Of a DNA stretch of 58,233 nucleotides, positions 1 to 9,528 are shown one piece after another. The stretch covers positions 1 to 58,233 of the forward strand of contig CANPXK010000007.1 of NCBI GenBank assembly GCA_947585965.1, given 5' to 3'. Both the position numbers and the translations under genes were made by a program. The stretch's first letter is position 1; each line of letters begins with the position of its first letter. The stretch comes from an uncultured Clostridia bacterium (GTDB lineage Bacteria; Bacillota; Clostridia; Oscillospirales; Acutalibacteraceae). The notes beneath the pieces were generated by a model. The model saw only the letters and a list, made by a program, of their open reading frames with translations, was not told the DNA's origin and ran no database searches.

Positions 1-492
1 TTTTTTGCAATGATATTTTGTATTTTTTTGCCGTTTTTTGGTATATTCCTACCACCCTCTATACCAAAGGGTCAAGCTGACATGAAAGCAGAAGGTAAGA
101 TTTCTGCTGTACAATAAAATTTCCGTAAACGGATTGTATTGTACCCAAACCGTCATATCTGCGGTCAGTTCCGAGCGTATCTTATCGCAGTATCGTTGCA
201 TATAAACTGCGACCACCTGTTGTCGCTACAGTGAGGGCTTGTCTTATGATAAAATAACTATTTTAATAATAATTTCATTATAAGACCTGTCCCTGCGAAC
301 CATCGGAGTGCAACTCTGTTACGACCCTATCATCGTCACCAAAGTAGGGGAGTGGTTGCAGTGTACCGATTTCCTCGCATATTGAGGCTTCGTTTAAACT
401 GTTGTATCTCAACAGCCGTAATATCTAAACTGCTTATATCTAAACAGAACTATTATTACTATCGGCATATTTACATTGAGGAAAAACATTTT
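1..492 (-). other. Intervening sequence interrupting the tape measure gene (class unresolved)
   Basis: No protein gene is visible. The tape measure frame runs into this block and soon stops. The last exon bases AGGAAT (498-493) can pair with GUUUUU just inside the insertion, giving a P1-like helix with a U.G pair, which suggests a splice site near 493. The block is rich in hairpins, for example a long stem around the segment at about 80-125. I could not find convincing group I P, Q, R and S elements or a group II domain V. It could be a self-splicing intron, an IStron remnant or another insertion. The second exon should lie near position 40 or left of the window. Confidence 0.45.
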
Positions 493-2778
493 ATTCCTAC
501 CGATGTTTTTAATTGCTGATAATCCTCCGGCTATTGTCGTTAAGAGTACCGGAAGTGTGCCAACAGTATTAACCAATACATCAGCTGCATTTACCGCATT
601 ATTTAAAAAGTCTATGGCGAATTTTACCGCATTTGAATTTAAAGCAGAATTTGAAAGTGACTGTACAGAAGCATTAAGAGAATCTAAATGACCTTGTATT
701 CCTGCCATATATTTTTCATTCTCCGCTGCGGCTGTACCTTCCGCATTATTGGCAGCATTGACCGCTTTTTCTACCTGTGACCAGTTACTTAACAATGCTT
801 GAACACCATTAGCACGATTTTTTCCTGCTATGGTTTCAAGTAAATCGGCTCGATCAGAATCACTGAGTTCGTCATAAACCTCTGAAATACCTTTCATTAT
901 CTCATAAGTACTTTTAAACGTGCCATCATCATTAAAGATATTTACATGACCGTGTGTAAGATTAAGTATTTGGGTTTGCATTTTGGAGATTGATATGACG
1001 TTTTCATCAACTTCCTCATCAAGAGATAATAATTCACCCTTCATGCCCCTTAATCTCAAAGCAAGGATTTTAAGAGTTGTACCGGCAGTACTGCTGTCTT
1101 GAATTACCTCTTGAATACCTGTAAACATACCTGCGGCTTCTTGTATGCTGTTTCCCGATTGAGATAAAACCGAGGACGCATGAGTTAAACCCTCTCCGAC
1201 ATCGGCTGCGGATTCTGCAAATTCATTACCAAGTTTATCATATATATCGGCTATGTATTCAATAGACTTTGCTGCATCATTATCATATGCTTCTTCTAAT
1301 TGACTTTGGTAACCCTTATATGCCGTTACAAGATTTTTCACGGCAGTATCATTGTCCAAATCTGTAACGTGCTGGTACATCGTTGCGATTTCAGCTAATT
1401 TTTCTGATGTATCAGAATCGAAACCTAATTTTACCCAATCGGCAGTTGATTGTATTATGTCTGCTAAAGCAACACCATAACTCTTTGCAGATGCAGTCAT
1501 CTTGCTATAAAGCTCTGTATACTGTTGTTCACTAAGTGTCGTTACACGTCTCAAACTTACCATAGCAGTATCGACTTTAACAACATTCTCATAGGCTGCT
1601 TTAATAACCCTGATAATTTTATTGAATACCATCACAGCACTACCAAGCCCCGTGATTTGTAAAATGGTATTTTTAAGGGATTTTGCAAATGAACTGGTTA
1701 CCAACCCTGCTGCCTTTGCTCCGGACTGAATTTCCCTGAATCTTGCGTTAATCCTTTTTAGGTCGGTAGCGTCAGTATTACCTTTAAGCTGTTGCCTTAA
1801 ATTTTGTAATTCTATCCCAAAGCGTTCGGCGGCTTTTGTGTTGTTATTCATCCAAGCTTGAATATCATTTGATAACTTTGAAGAATTTGTTAAAACTAAA
1901 TTTGCTTGTGCAGTGTCTTTTGCGTTACGTGTTTGTACTCTTTCGGCATTTTTTATTTTATCTATTAGTGAAGAAAGTCCATCTATTTCCTTATCAATAT
2001 TTGCTTTCATACTGCCGAATGTTTTCGAATCTGCATTCTCTAAATTTTGTATAACACCGATTATCCTGTTATATTCATTATTCAAAAGTTGTAAACTTTG
2101 TTCATTACGAATAGGATTAGTTGCATTGGGGTCATTATATTTAGATTGTAACTTATCAAGTTTAGCGATATATGAACTTATTGCCTCTTCGTTTCTTTTA
2201 GTTTGCTGTACTTGTTGTCCTATGTTTTGGGTGAATGTTCTTTGTCTATTGATGACATTGCCTGTTTCTCTATCATAATCTCTGATGATTTGAACAGCGC
2301 GTTGCATTTCGTCAGTTCCATTAATAGTCAGACGAATATTTCCGTTTGACAACATTGATGTTTTTATTTTATCAATTGTCAACTTCATATTGCCTAAACC
2401 TTCAGTTATTGAACTTATGGATTTTTTATCAAATCCTGCACCCTGTAACATATTACTAAGATGAGAAATACCGCCATTATGCAAATCAATATTGTTAATT
2501 GCCCTATTAAATGAATTTACAAATTGTCTACCAGCATTTGTACCGGTTTGTTGCGCTTGTGTTGTAAAACCTTGTGTATTAAAATTAGGAGAATTAAACT
2601 TAATATTAAACTGATAACCATTTAGCGCAGATTGAATTGAGTTAATTAATTTACTCTTATCAAATTTAATATTGCTTAAATTTATTTGAGTATTTTCAAT
2701 CTGCTTAATTTCATTCGGAATATTTTTGGTGTCTAAATGAGCTAAAATTAAGGCTCTAAAATCTGAATTCTGTGACAT
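493..2778 (-). CDS. Tail tape measure protein, first exon
   Basis: Tape measure proteins set tail length and form the channel for DNA ejection. The 762 codons visible contain long helical, Gln- and Asn-rich stretches in the first 350 residues and then the TP901-type core, recognisable around KVDTAMVSLRRVT, followed by a helical region with DVGEGLTHASSVLSQSGNSI. The C-terminal part is small and hydrophobic (VGTLPVLLTTIAGGL). The frame ends after an AIKNIGRN segment, where the coding sequence is cut by the intervening sequence at the window edge, so the product is partial here. It lies last in the visible tail block, as expected for this order. Confidence 0.8.
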
Positions 2779-2789
2779 ACTTCACCGCC

Positions 2790-3839
2790 TTATAAATCTT
2801 TTAATGAAGTCTTTTCAACATTTTTTATACCATCCGCATCAAAATACTTTTCAAATGTATCTTCTGCATCGGTATCACGGTATACATCAACCAATGCTAC
2901 ACTACTCCAACCTACAATATCTTTAATTACATTATCCGGTATATTTTGTTCGGAAAGACTTGTAACAAAATAATGTCTTAAACAATGTGGGTACCATGCT
3001 TTACCCAAAAAATTTGAAAATGACTTTGCCCATGAATCAATAGTCGAAATAGGTATTTTCTCATCTACCCATTTTCCGCTCTTGTGAACTTGTGGAAATA
3101 ACCATTGACTGGTAATTCCAAGTTTTTCTCTTTCTTTCATCCATAAATCATAGTATGGTTTAAACGCTTTAGCTAAAGTATACGCATATAGCAATTTTCC
3201 CTTTGAGCCTCTGCCTTTGGTGACAATTTTTTCTGGCGTTTTATATAAAGCACCATTACAAATTAAATTCTTATCGTCAAAATATGATACTTTAAATCTT
3301 GGTAGTTCAGATTTTCTTCTTCCGCTGTTCATAGATAGCGATAGAAAACAAGATTTCATATATTCCTTTTTTTCAACAAGATAGTTAAGCAAACTTTGTA
3401 ATTCTTCTAAAGTAAAAACTGATTTTTCTCTGACAGGTTCATTTACAGGTGACTCTATCTTATCCCATATCTTTTTATAGTTGGGGTAATCATCATCTAA
3501 AATATTTAATATGTAATTCTCCAAACTTCTACATACAGCTTTTACCATACGAACACGGCTGGGAGACCATTCCCATACATTTAATGCATGGTTCTGAAAT
3601 TTTGCAATCTGTCTTTTTGTTAAATCTGTAAAGGGAATATTGTTATTAAATTCTAAGTTCCAACACCAAAAAATATTGAGTATTGCCTCATACTGAATTA
3701 ATGTTGTTTTTGCTTTGTCCGTTGAAATCAAGTATTCAAGAAAATCTTTTTCCAATTCTATATTTTCAGGATTAACTTTTTTTAATTTTTCGGGGCCACT
3801 GATCCTGTTATATACTGTACTTCTACCTTTTTTCGCCAT
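2790..3839 (-). CDS. Tyrosine recombinase/integrase embedded in the tail module
   Basis: A 349-residue site-specific recombinase. An N-terminal SAM-like core-binding domain (about residues 25-115) is followed by a catalytic domain with the first Arg in SGRRKSE, a Lys in the beta-hairpin (KTPEKIVTKG), the HxxR box in HCLRHYFVT, a late GWSS segment and the nucleophile Tyr in VDVYRDT. All catalytic residues appear present. It sits between the tape measure gene and small tail genes with gaps of 11 and 18 bases, so it is co-transcribed with structural genes. That is an unusual place for an integrase. Whether it is the phage integrase or a passenger cannot be told from the sequence. Confidence 0.85.
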   Translation of the reverse strand: MAKKGRSTVYNRISGPEKLKKVNPENIELEKDFLEYLISTDKAKTTLIQYEAILNIFWCWNLEFNNNIPFTDLTKRQIAKFQNHALNVWEWSPSRVRMVKAVCRSLENYILNILDDDYPNYKKIWDKIESPVNEPVREKSVFTLEELQSLLNYLVEKKEYMKSCFLSLSMNSGRRKSELPRFKVSYFDDKNLICNGALYKTPEKIVTKGRGSKGKLLYAYTLAKAFKPYYDLWMKEREKLGITSQWLFPQVHKSGKWVDEKIPISTIDSWAKSFSNFLGKAWYPHCLRHYFVTSLSEQNIPDNVIKDIVGWSSVALVDVYRDTDAEDTFEKYFDADGIKNVEKTSLKDL

Positions 3840-3857
3840 TTTATCACTTCCTTTATA

Positions 3858-4280
3858 TTATGTGAAAAAATCACTTAGTACATTATTACATATTTGTTTC
3901 ATTCTTTCTAAAACTCTATCCCAATAGTGTGGCGAACCTACAGCTTTACGTAGCCTTCCAATATCAGATTGATTTGTTTTTTCATCGTTAGTTAATAACA
4001 AAACCTGTAACATATTAGGCTTCTTACCACTCGTATATTGATAATTTGTATTCAAATATGCTTCAAAGGATATGTTATTACCTTGAGTTCTTATATCAGT
4101 AATTTTTGGAGTTTCTCGCAATTTATTGGTTCGCTCATACATTTTCGGATATCCACCGGAATAAAAGTCATCAATTGAGTTATGCATTTCTTCCAGAATT
4201 TGTCCTGCGATTATGTTCATGGCTTTTGTTAGTTCTTTTTGTAATACAAGATTAAGGTCATTCATATTTTTAACAAACAT
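3858..4280 (-). CDS. Small tail-module protein, unrecognised
   Basis: 140 residues, mixed alpha/beta, with no motif I can name. It starts three bases after the stop of the upstream gene, so the two are translationally linked. Its place between the tail tube and tape measure genes is where tail completion, minor tail or assembly chaperone proteins normally lie. The role is inferred from position only. Confidence 0.5.
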   Translation of the reverse strand: MFVKNMNDLNLVLQKELTKAMNIIAGQILEEMHNSIDDFYSGGYPKMYERTNKLRETPKITDIRTQGNNISFEAYLNTNYQYTSGKKPNMLQVLLLTNDEKTNQSDIGRLRKAVGSPHYWDRVLERMKQICNNVLSDFFT

Positions 4281-4282
4281 AA

Positions 4283-4810
4283 TTATATTGCTTCCTTATT
4301 ATTGATTATCTCTTTAAACCTTTCAGATTTTCCTATTGCTTCAACTATACTTTCAGAATTAATGTTAGAAATACCACTAGCAATTTTTTCAATCATTGCT
4401 AAATTTTTAGGTGTAAAACTTGCAGTAACATTATTTAATAATTTCTCTATTGAAGATTTTAAACACTCGACTACTTGATAAATAGACTGCTTTTTCGCAT
4501 CAACAATTTCAAGTGCTGTTTGATAAGCATTACCGAAAGATAGGGAAGATGTTTTGTGACGGGTGATTTCAGTATCAAACTCTTTTATAAAATCCTCATT
4601 CTTTACTATTGGGCTTAATTCAATGGCATTATTAATATCATGTGACAATCCACATATATCATCTTTTACACAACAATTATAAAATTGACGCATTGCATTT
4701 AATTGACCAAAATGCGGTGTATATCTTCCATCGCTATCAAAATACTCACTGGCAATATTATCAACCAATGCTACATATTCTACTAAATCTAAATTATTTT
4801 GAATTTTCAT
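4283..4810 (-). CDS. Putative tail assembly protein, unrecognised
   Basis: 175 residues, mainly helical, without membrane segments or metal motifs. The gene has an AGGAAAAAT-type ribosome site before the ATG at 4810 and is followed at once by the next tail gene. Position upstream of the tape measure gene fits a tail assembly chaperone, but I see no slippery site joining it to its neighbour as in lambda G/GT. Function is not established. Confidence 0.45.
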   Translation of the reverse strand: MKIQNNLDLVEYVALVDNIASEYFDSDGRYTPHFGQLNAMRQFYNCCVKDDICGLSHDINNAIELSPIVKNEDFIKEFDTEITRHKTSSLSFGNAYQTALEIVDAKKQSIYQVVECLKSSIEKLLNNVTASFTPKNLAMIEKIASGISNINSESIVEAIGKSERFKEIINNKEAI

Positions 4811-4830
4811 ATTTTTCCTCCATAAAAATT

Positions 4831-5331
4831 CTATAAGATTTTTTCAATATCATATCTATATCGGCTTTGCTTTTTAGTTTGTGGTATTATTTTGAAATTT
4901 AATTTACTCTCTATCAAATCTAAATAATTAAAACTTTTTTTATCAATTCTTTTAATCAGTTCATTAAAGGTTTCTATATCAATAAATACAGTTGTTTCAA
5001 TTTTTCTAAATTCAATAATGAAACCGCATATTATACCGTCATATTTATTCCAATCATTTAATCCCTTTATTTGATTATAATGAATTTCTTTTTTTTCCTG
5101 TTCATTTCGCTCAAATGATATAGACGAACCTTTCACAGTTTTTAATTCTAAGGCGTATAATATATGTTTTTTTGAATTCCATAGTAGAAAATCAAATGGA
5201 TTTTTCCTACTAAAACGTAAATTACTATTTCCGTTAAATGATTGAGCTGCATCGGGCAAACGGTAAAGCAATACATAATCCGGCATAGATTTTTTAAAAT
5301 CATATTCAAACTGTTTTCCTACATTTCTCAT
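4831..5331 (-). CDS. RecU-like Holliday junction resolvase (PD-(D/E)XK fold)
   Basis: 166 residues. The start MRNVGKQFEYDFKKS, the RLPDAAQSF segment, PFDFLLW and then ALELKTVKGSSISFER follow the order of RecU-type resolvases: G..FE, an Arg/Asp pair, the catalytic Asp of PFDF, and the E-x-K with the K...S..F segment. RecU enzymes cleave four-way DNA junctions. Phages use them to debranch replicated DNA before packaging. The start overlaps the end of the preceding gene by 26 bases. A resolvase between tail genes is out of its usual replication module. The assignment rests on motif order, not on an alignment. Confidence 0.65.
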   Translation of the reverse strand: MRNVGKQFEYDFKKSMPDYVLLYRLPDAAQSFNGNSNLRFSRKNPFDFLLWNSKKHILYALELKTVKGSSISFERNEQEKKEIHYNQIKGLNDWNKYDGIICGFIIEFRKIETTVFIDIETFNELIKRIDKKSFNYLDLIESKLNFKIIPQTKKQSRYRYDIEKIL

Positions 5332-5566
5332 TATCTAACTTCCTAGGCTGTGAGGTCATCCATTTCTTATATACAAATGCAGTTTCGGCTTTTAGAAACC
5401 AAAAAGAAACACGTCCCGGTTTTGTTTCATTTTCATATATGAATTTTGGTTGACAGCCCATTTTTGTATAAAATATAGCCTGCTTTAGTGTATCTATTGC
5501 AATAAGATTTTCACGACCATAACATTCAATTGCATCATTAAGTGTGTTAAATTTTATATGTTTCAT
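5306..5566 (-). CDS. Small phage protein, unrecognised
   Basis: 86 residues; begins MKHIKFNTLNDAIECYG and ends in a basic tail. It resembles in style the short SSGKRYWVFKK-type protein at 10,468-10,656 (aromatic, basic, a VSFWFLKAETAFVYKKW segment), which could reflect a shared small nucleic-acid or host-directed fold, but I cannot name a family. The end overlaps the RecU-like gene start by 26 bases, so they are probably translated together. Confidence 0.5.
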   Translation of the reverse strand: MKHIKFNTLNDAIECYGRENLIAIDTLKQAIFYTKMGCQPKFIYENETKPGRVSFWFLKAETAFVYKKWMTSQPRKLDNEKCRKTV

Positions 5567-5601
5567 AACTTCTCCATTCTCAATATCTTTACAAAATATG
5601 C

Positions 5602-5640
5602 AAAAAAATAGGGAGGCAGTATCGTATGATATTACCTCCC
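5602..5640 (-). terminator. Rho-independent terminator
   Basis: On the minus strand GGGAGG (5640-5635) pairs with CCTCCC (5616-5611) around an 18-base loop and is followed by an uninterrupted run of T (complement of 5602-5608). It closes the unit that includes the tail tube gene and the 76-residue protein, and separates it from the downstream tail genes. Confidence 0.8.
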
Positions 5641-5686
5641 AATAAATTCAAAATACGATACAACCAAAGTAATAATATTCAAATAA

Positions 5687-5917
5687 TTATTTACTTTCAT
5701 TAACGGCAGTTGTTTTCTTATTATCCTTCTTAGCATTGCAATTCTTAGTTAAATTATCTTTATAATCCCCATCTACTATTTTATATTTTCCGTTTTCATA
5801 CAAAACATTTACATAATCTGCCTTTTTATGGATAGATGGAATTTGAACTTCGATATTGCCAAACCGTATAACGGTGACAGCTTCGTTATTAATAATTACT
5901 TTACATTTTTTTATCAT
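5687..5917 (-). CDS. Small hypothetical tail-region protein
   Basis: 76 residues: an N-terminal beta-rich half (KCKVIINNEAVTVIRFG) and a charged, Asn/Lys-rich C-terminus ending NKKTTAVNESK. It lies just behind the frameshift extension of the tail tube protein and in front of a strong terminator. No family recognised. Confidence 0.5.
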   Translation of the reverse strand: MIKKCKVIINNEAVTVIRFGNIEVQIPSIHKKADYVNVLYENGKYKIVDGDYKDNLTKNCNAKKDNKKTTAVNESK

Positions 5918-5940
5918 ATTAATTTTCTCCTCACCCTACA

Positions 5941-6342
5941 TTATTGTGTTAATAAGTTGGCACTCTCGAAACTAAATTTTATTAATTCATTTTCATCAAC
6001 TATTATTGTAAATTTATCTGTTTTGGTGACACGTAGGATGATATTTTTGTCGAAGGGTATATCCTTCTTATCCGCTCTATCAACATCATTCTTTTTGATT
6101 GTCATTTTTGACCCTGTGGTTTGCAAAGTAACAGGAAAGAAATTTCCTTTTTGCTCATCATCGTTTGACGGATTAAATTCCGTAAAATTCTTGATATATT
6201 TAATAGTTCCTGTTACTTCACCATTTGAGGATATTTTTATATCCTCTCCAACCATGTCCGAAACTTTTGTAGTGCCTAATAAAACCTGATCCTGTGCAGG
6301 GACTTTAGCTACAGTTGAAACATCAGGTTTTATTATTCCCCC
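5941..6342 (-). CDS. C-terminal extension domain of the tail tube protein, joined by predicted -1 frameshift
   Basis: An open frame of about 130 residues in the -1 phase relative to the tail tube gene, starting inside its last codons. The first ATG is at 6255, but coding similarity to the paralogous frame at 11,872-12,276 begins well upstream of it: both read STVAKVP, then a Q- and L-rich stretch, then KVSDM. No start codon or ribosome site precedes that conserved part, so it is best explained as a frameshift product. The domain is beta-rich and may be an Ig-like or similar surface domain as known on phage tail tubes; the fold is inferred. Confidence 0.7.
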   Translation of the reverse strand, partial: GGIIKPDVSTVAKVPAQDQVLLGTTKVSDMVGEDIKISSNGEVTGTIKYIKNFTEFNPSNDDEQKGNFFPVTLQTTGSKMTIKKNDVDRADKKDIPFDKNIILRVTKTDKFTIIVDENELIKFSFESANLLTQ

Positions 6343-7097
6343 AATTCGCCCTCATCAGGAATTTCAACCATATCAAAAATATTTCCATCCTTGTCTTCCA
6401 TAAGATCAAAAGTTAGTGTCACGCTTGCAGGATCTCCTTCAGAGCTAAAAGAGAGTTCAAAATTGCGTTGAATAGTTGCCTTATACGCAGTCATAATAAA
6501 CGGTGTAAAAATACCCTCTTCATTCTTATCGAGAGTCTGCATGGTGATAAAGTAGTCCTTCGGCAGATTCTTGTTATTGAAAGAAATTCTCTTAACACCT
6601 TTAGAACGATTTACTACATAACCAACAGTGTATTCATCATCTGCCTTGATTTCACTATCCGTGGTTGCTGTAAACTTTTTCTCAGCCCAAGTACCCTCAA
6701 TCAGAGCTTCTTCATCTCCGAAAGAATCCTTCGGATAAACAAACACAGTACCAGTAACGATTGAACCACCATCTGGTAGAGTTATGTCTATTTCACCACC
6801 CTTAGATGCTTTGACGGTCTGTGTATCAGCATAAGCAGCATTGGTAGAAATTTCACCATTGGAAAACAGAGCAAAGAGCTTGAACGGATAAACCTGTGCT
6901 TCAATGGTCATCGTGCCTTCCAGGGGGTTAGGGAATGCAATTCTACGCGAACCTTTTGCCATAGCATATACACTATCACTACTCAGTCCGGATGTCGTTG
7001 TATTTGCAGTGTCAAATTTTAAAAAAGGCATCATAGTTTTTAATATACGTATATCTACATCACATACTTGTCTATTCGCTTTATTTAATTCCGGCAT
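6333..7097 (-). CDS. Major tail (tube) protein
   Basis: 254 residues in the zero frame, beginning MPELNKANRQVCDVDIRI after a good AGGAGGA site. The sequence is beta-rich with no catalytic motif. In the middle (about residues 85-150) is a likely inserted Ig-like domain with TGTVFVYPKDSFGDE. It sits after head-tail connector genes and before the tape measure gene, the standard place of the tail tube gene, and has the higher G+C and smoother codon use typical of an abundant structural protein. Most copies should end at ELGE; a fraction is predicted to carry the frameshift extension. Confidence 0.75.
   Translation of the reverse strand: MPELNKANRQVCDVDIRILKTMMPFLKFDTANTTTSGLSSDSVYAMAKGSRRIAFPNPLEGTMTIEAQVYPFKLFALFSNGEISTNAAYADTQTVKASKGGEIDITLPDGGSIVTGTVFVYPKDSFGDEEALIEGTWAEKKFTATTDSEIKADDEYTVGYVVNRSKGVKRISFNNKNLPKDYFITMQTLDKNEEGIFTPFIMTAYKATIQRNFELSFSSEGDPASVTLTFDLMEDKDGNIFDMVEIPDEGELGE
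6337..6342 (-). promoter_or_regulatory. Predicted -1 ribosomal frameshift site
   Basis: The zero frame reads TTG GGG GAA TAA. A Gly tRNA on GGG can slip one base back within the run of five G (6342-6338) and keep full pairing, then continue GGA ATA ATA AAA into the extension frame, two codons before the stop would be reached. The same GGGGGAATAA is found at the end of the head protein gene at 12,267. Confidence 0.65.
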
Positions 7098-7142
7098 ATT
7101 TTTTCCTCCTTATAAAAATGAGCCAACAAAAAAAATAGTTGA

Positions 7143-7946
7143 CTACTCTCTCTCATATTCGTTTTTATACCAAAGTGCGGCGTCAAAAGTCTTTTTCTCA
7201 TCTCCCCAAACGGAAACTCTTGTTGCGTTAATATCGTAAGTAGTATTAATTTGCAATCGGTTAAATGCATCTAATAATTGAAATATTGTTAAATCCCATA
7301 TATTTATAAAATTAAGTGATGGGTGCTTATTAGACACAGCAGATATTATATTTGCCAATGTGAAATTAATATCTATTTTTTTATTTTGACGTTCTTTTTT
7401 TGCCGCTTTTTTCATTTTATAATATAATTCTTTGGCACGTTTATTTTTAAATTTACTATCATCAATTATTTCTTCTTCATCTGAAATACAACAGATTTGT
7501 TGTATTAAATCTAAGATTTCTGTAAAATTATCTTCTACAATTACACCATGTATATCATTTTGAGATATGTCATCTGCATTTTGAGTATCTTTATCAAACA
7601 GAATAAAAGATTTTTCATAAAAGCTTACATTTTCTAAAAAAAAGAAATTAAATATTTCTACAAAAGTTTGAAGCAATTGTTTATCATTAATAACAGTGTG
7701 GTATAAGCTTATATTGTTTTTCTGTGTTTCTGTTAATGAATTCCAGTATTTTCGGCCTTCTTCACCCTTTATTTTTGTATAAAAGATTTCGGGTGTCATT
7801 TTGATTAAAACTTCATAATAATTTAATTTCTCAAATGACATACCTTTTGAGGGGTCGGATATTTCCCTTAATGTTGGCTTAATTAATGTTCCTATTGACA
7901 GCACTATAGGAAAAGGACTTAATTGTGTTCCATAATTTAATTTCAT
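7143..7946 (-). CDS. Tail-region protein, unrecognised
   Basis: 267 residues from the ATG at 7946, which has TTTAGGTAATAAT in front of it; the frame is open to 7991 but that start would lie inside the upstream gene. The sequence is acidic and helical with a basic KKAAKKERQNKK segment near residue 180. Position just upstream of the tail tube gene suggests a tail terminator, connector or completion protein. No family recognised. Confidence 0.5.
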   Translation of the reverse strand: MKLNYGTQLSPFPIVLSIGTLIKPTLREISDPSKGMSFEKLNYYEVLIKMTPEIFYTKIKGEEGRKYWNSLTETQKNNISLYHTVINDKQLLQTFVEIFNFFFLENVSFYEKSFILFDKDTQNADDISQNDIHGVIVEDNFTEILDLIQQICCISDEEEIIDDSKFKNKRAKELYYKMKKAAKKERQNKKIDINFTLANIISAVSNKHPSLNFINIWDLTIFQLLDAFNRLQINTTYDINATRVSVWGDEKKTFDAALWYKNEYERE

Positions 7947-7950
7947 ATTA

Positions 7951-8436
7951 TTACCTAAACGTTGGTACATCAAATTCCATAATGCACCCATAAAAATGTT
8001 TGGAATTATATGAATTTATGCTGTCTAATCTTAATTTTCCAATTCCAAAACTACTTGATTTATCATCGTCATTTATTAAAGCATTTTCTACCATTTGAGA
8101 TAGTACATCTGCACGATTACCATAGTAACCCTCTTTTACATAATCATCTAAAATATCTAAATGACATATTAAATACATTATGACCTTACATTCCTTAATT
8201 TGAGTGTGGATTATGGGGATTATTACATCATAAAAAATAAATGTTTTAGTTTCACTAATGGTATCGTCAATAAATAAATGAGACTTAACACATTTTTGAA
8301 ATTCTGAACGGATTTTTGAAGCTGTCATTCCGGTTGTATCACCAAGTAACAATTCTTTGATTTCATCACTCTTGTATAAAGCGGTATTAATTTCCTCTTT
8401 GAATCGACCTCTCTCCGCAGTAGTAACTTTTTTCAT
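7951..8436 (-). CDS. Head-tail region protein, unrecognised
   Basis: 161 residues beginning MKKVTTAERGRFKEEIN, with a hydrophobic centre (FYDVIIPIIHTQIKECKVIMYLICHLDIL). The end lies four bases before the next start. By order it should be a tail terminator or neck protein. Basis is position only. Confidence 0.5.
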   Translation of the reverse strand: MKKVTTAERGRFKEEINTALYKSDEIKELLLGDTTGMTASKIRSEFQKCVKSHLFIDDTISETKTFIFYDVIIPIIHTQIKECKVIMYLICHLDILDDYVKEGYYGNRADVLSQMVENALINDDDKSSSFGIGKLRLDSINSYNSKHFYGCIMEFDVPTFR

Positions 8437-8448
8437 AACACTATCACC

Positions 8449-9516
8449 TTAAATAAATCCTTTAATCGTAATTGTTATATATGTATCTTCATAACCTTCT
8501 GCACATAAAAATAGTTTAAACGATTTATTGCTTAATTTCTTGTTGTTGGAAGAAATACAGATAGAGTTATCAAGATACTTAATATTAAGTTGATCTGCAA
8601 AATCACAACATATCTTCCATTGTGGTTTGATATCTGCCTCATTTCCTTCGGAATCATAGAATTTTGCCAAAAAAGTACCTGGTTCAAGACCGTTATAAAT
8701 ATATGGCGACTCATACTCTATTTTTGATGATAAAAGTATATTTTTATTTTTAATATCCGGTTCTTCGCACAGCCAATAACCCTTTCCATCAATTACATAG
8801 TAACCATCATTCATATGCTGTTCATCCTGCACAACCATAAATTCATAATGCCCACTATCTTGATAATTGTATAATACCGAATCTGCACGAGTAAATCTAT
8901 ATGTTAAAAGTGGATTATCCGTAGAATGTGTAACGCTATCATCAAAACCTTTTTCATAAACGGAACAACGTCTATCAATAATAAAGCGTTGTCCGGTTGA
9001 TAATAGCATACTATCATCGTCATCAGATGTTAATATTAACAACTGGTCACTTCTGACATCGTAGTTCTTTACACTGGTTTCTCCGTTGTTATACTGAGAA
9101 GCAGATGTAACATTTGCCCAACGCTGAATTATTCGTTTGTCCTTTGTCTGCCATGTGAGCAAATAATTACAAATAACCATAATACCTTTTTCGTACATTG
9201 CATTGTCATCTACAAGACCAACTATAAGCCAATATCTATTTTTGTATTTTACATACATACCAGCCTTACAAGTACCAATCGGCAAATACAATTCTCTTGA
9301 TAAAGTTTTTAACTTTGTATCATCCACATTATGCTGTACAATTGCCTTCATTGGAGTATAAACAGATAAATCATAATTGCAAAGCTCAATATCTACCGCA
9401 ATACCCGAATCAAGGGCTTCCTCGAATCCTTCCTGTGAAAAATCATTTAAAGCATCATTTTCAAAACCACTAAGCTGTGAATGTGGGGATTTAAGTAAGT
9501 ACCATTCTTTTGACAT
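8449..9516 (-). CDS. Head-tail/neck structural protein, unrecognised
   Basis: 355 residues, beta-rich, with a repeated YVKYKNRYWLIVGLVDD style seen in head closure or stopper proteins that detect the portal ring. The last 80 residues (from about EADIKPQWKICCDFADQL) look like an Ig-like C-terminal domain. It follows the 134-residue gene by 12 bases and precedes the next by 12. Assignment as a neck protein is inferred from order. Confidence 0.55.
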   Translation of the reverse strand: MSKEWYLLKSPHSQLSGFENDALNDFSQEGFEEALDSGIAVDIELCNYDLSVYTPMKAIVQHNVDDTKLKTLSRELYLPIGTCKAGMYVKYKNRYWLIVGLVDDNAMYEKGIMVICNYLLTWQTKDKRIIQRWANVTSASQYNNGETSVKNYDVRSDQLLILTSDDDDSMLLSTGQRFIIDRRCSVYEKGFDDSVTHSTDNPLLTYRFTRADSVLYNYQDSGHYEFMVVQDEQHMNDGYYVIDGKGYWLCEEPDIKNKNILLSSKIEYESPYIYNGLEPGTFLAKFYDSEGNEADIKPQWKICCDFADQLNIKYLDNSICISSNNKKLSNKSFKLFLCAEGYEDTYITITIKGFI

Positions 9517-9528
9517 AAACCCACCACC

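Noticed and set aside
4283-4810. Possible tail assembly chaperone frameshift with the 3,858 gene, as in lambda G/GT
   Set aside because: The genes are separated by a stop and two bases, with their own start, and no slippery heptamer was found at the junction.
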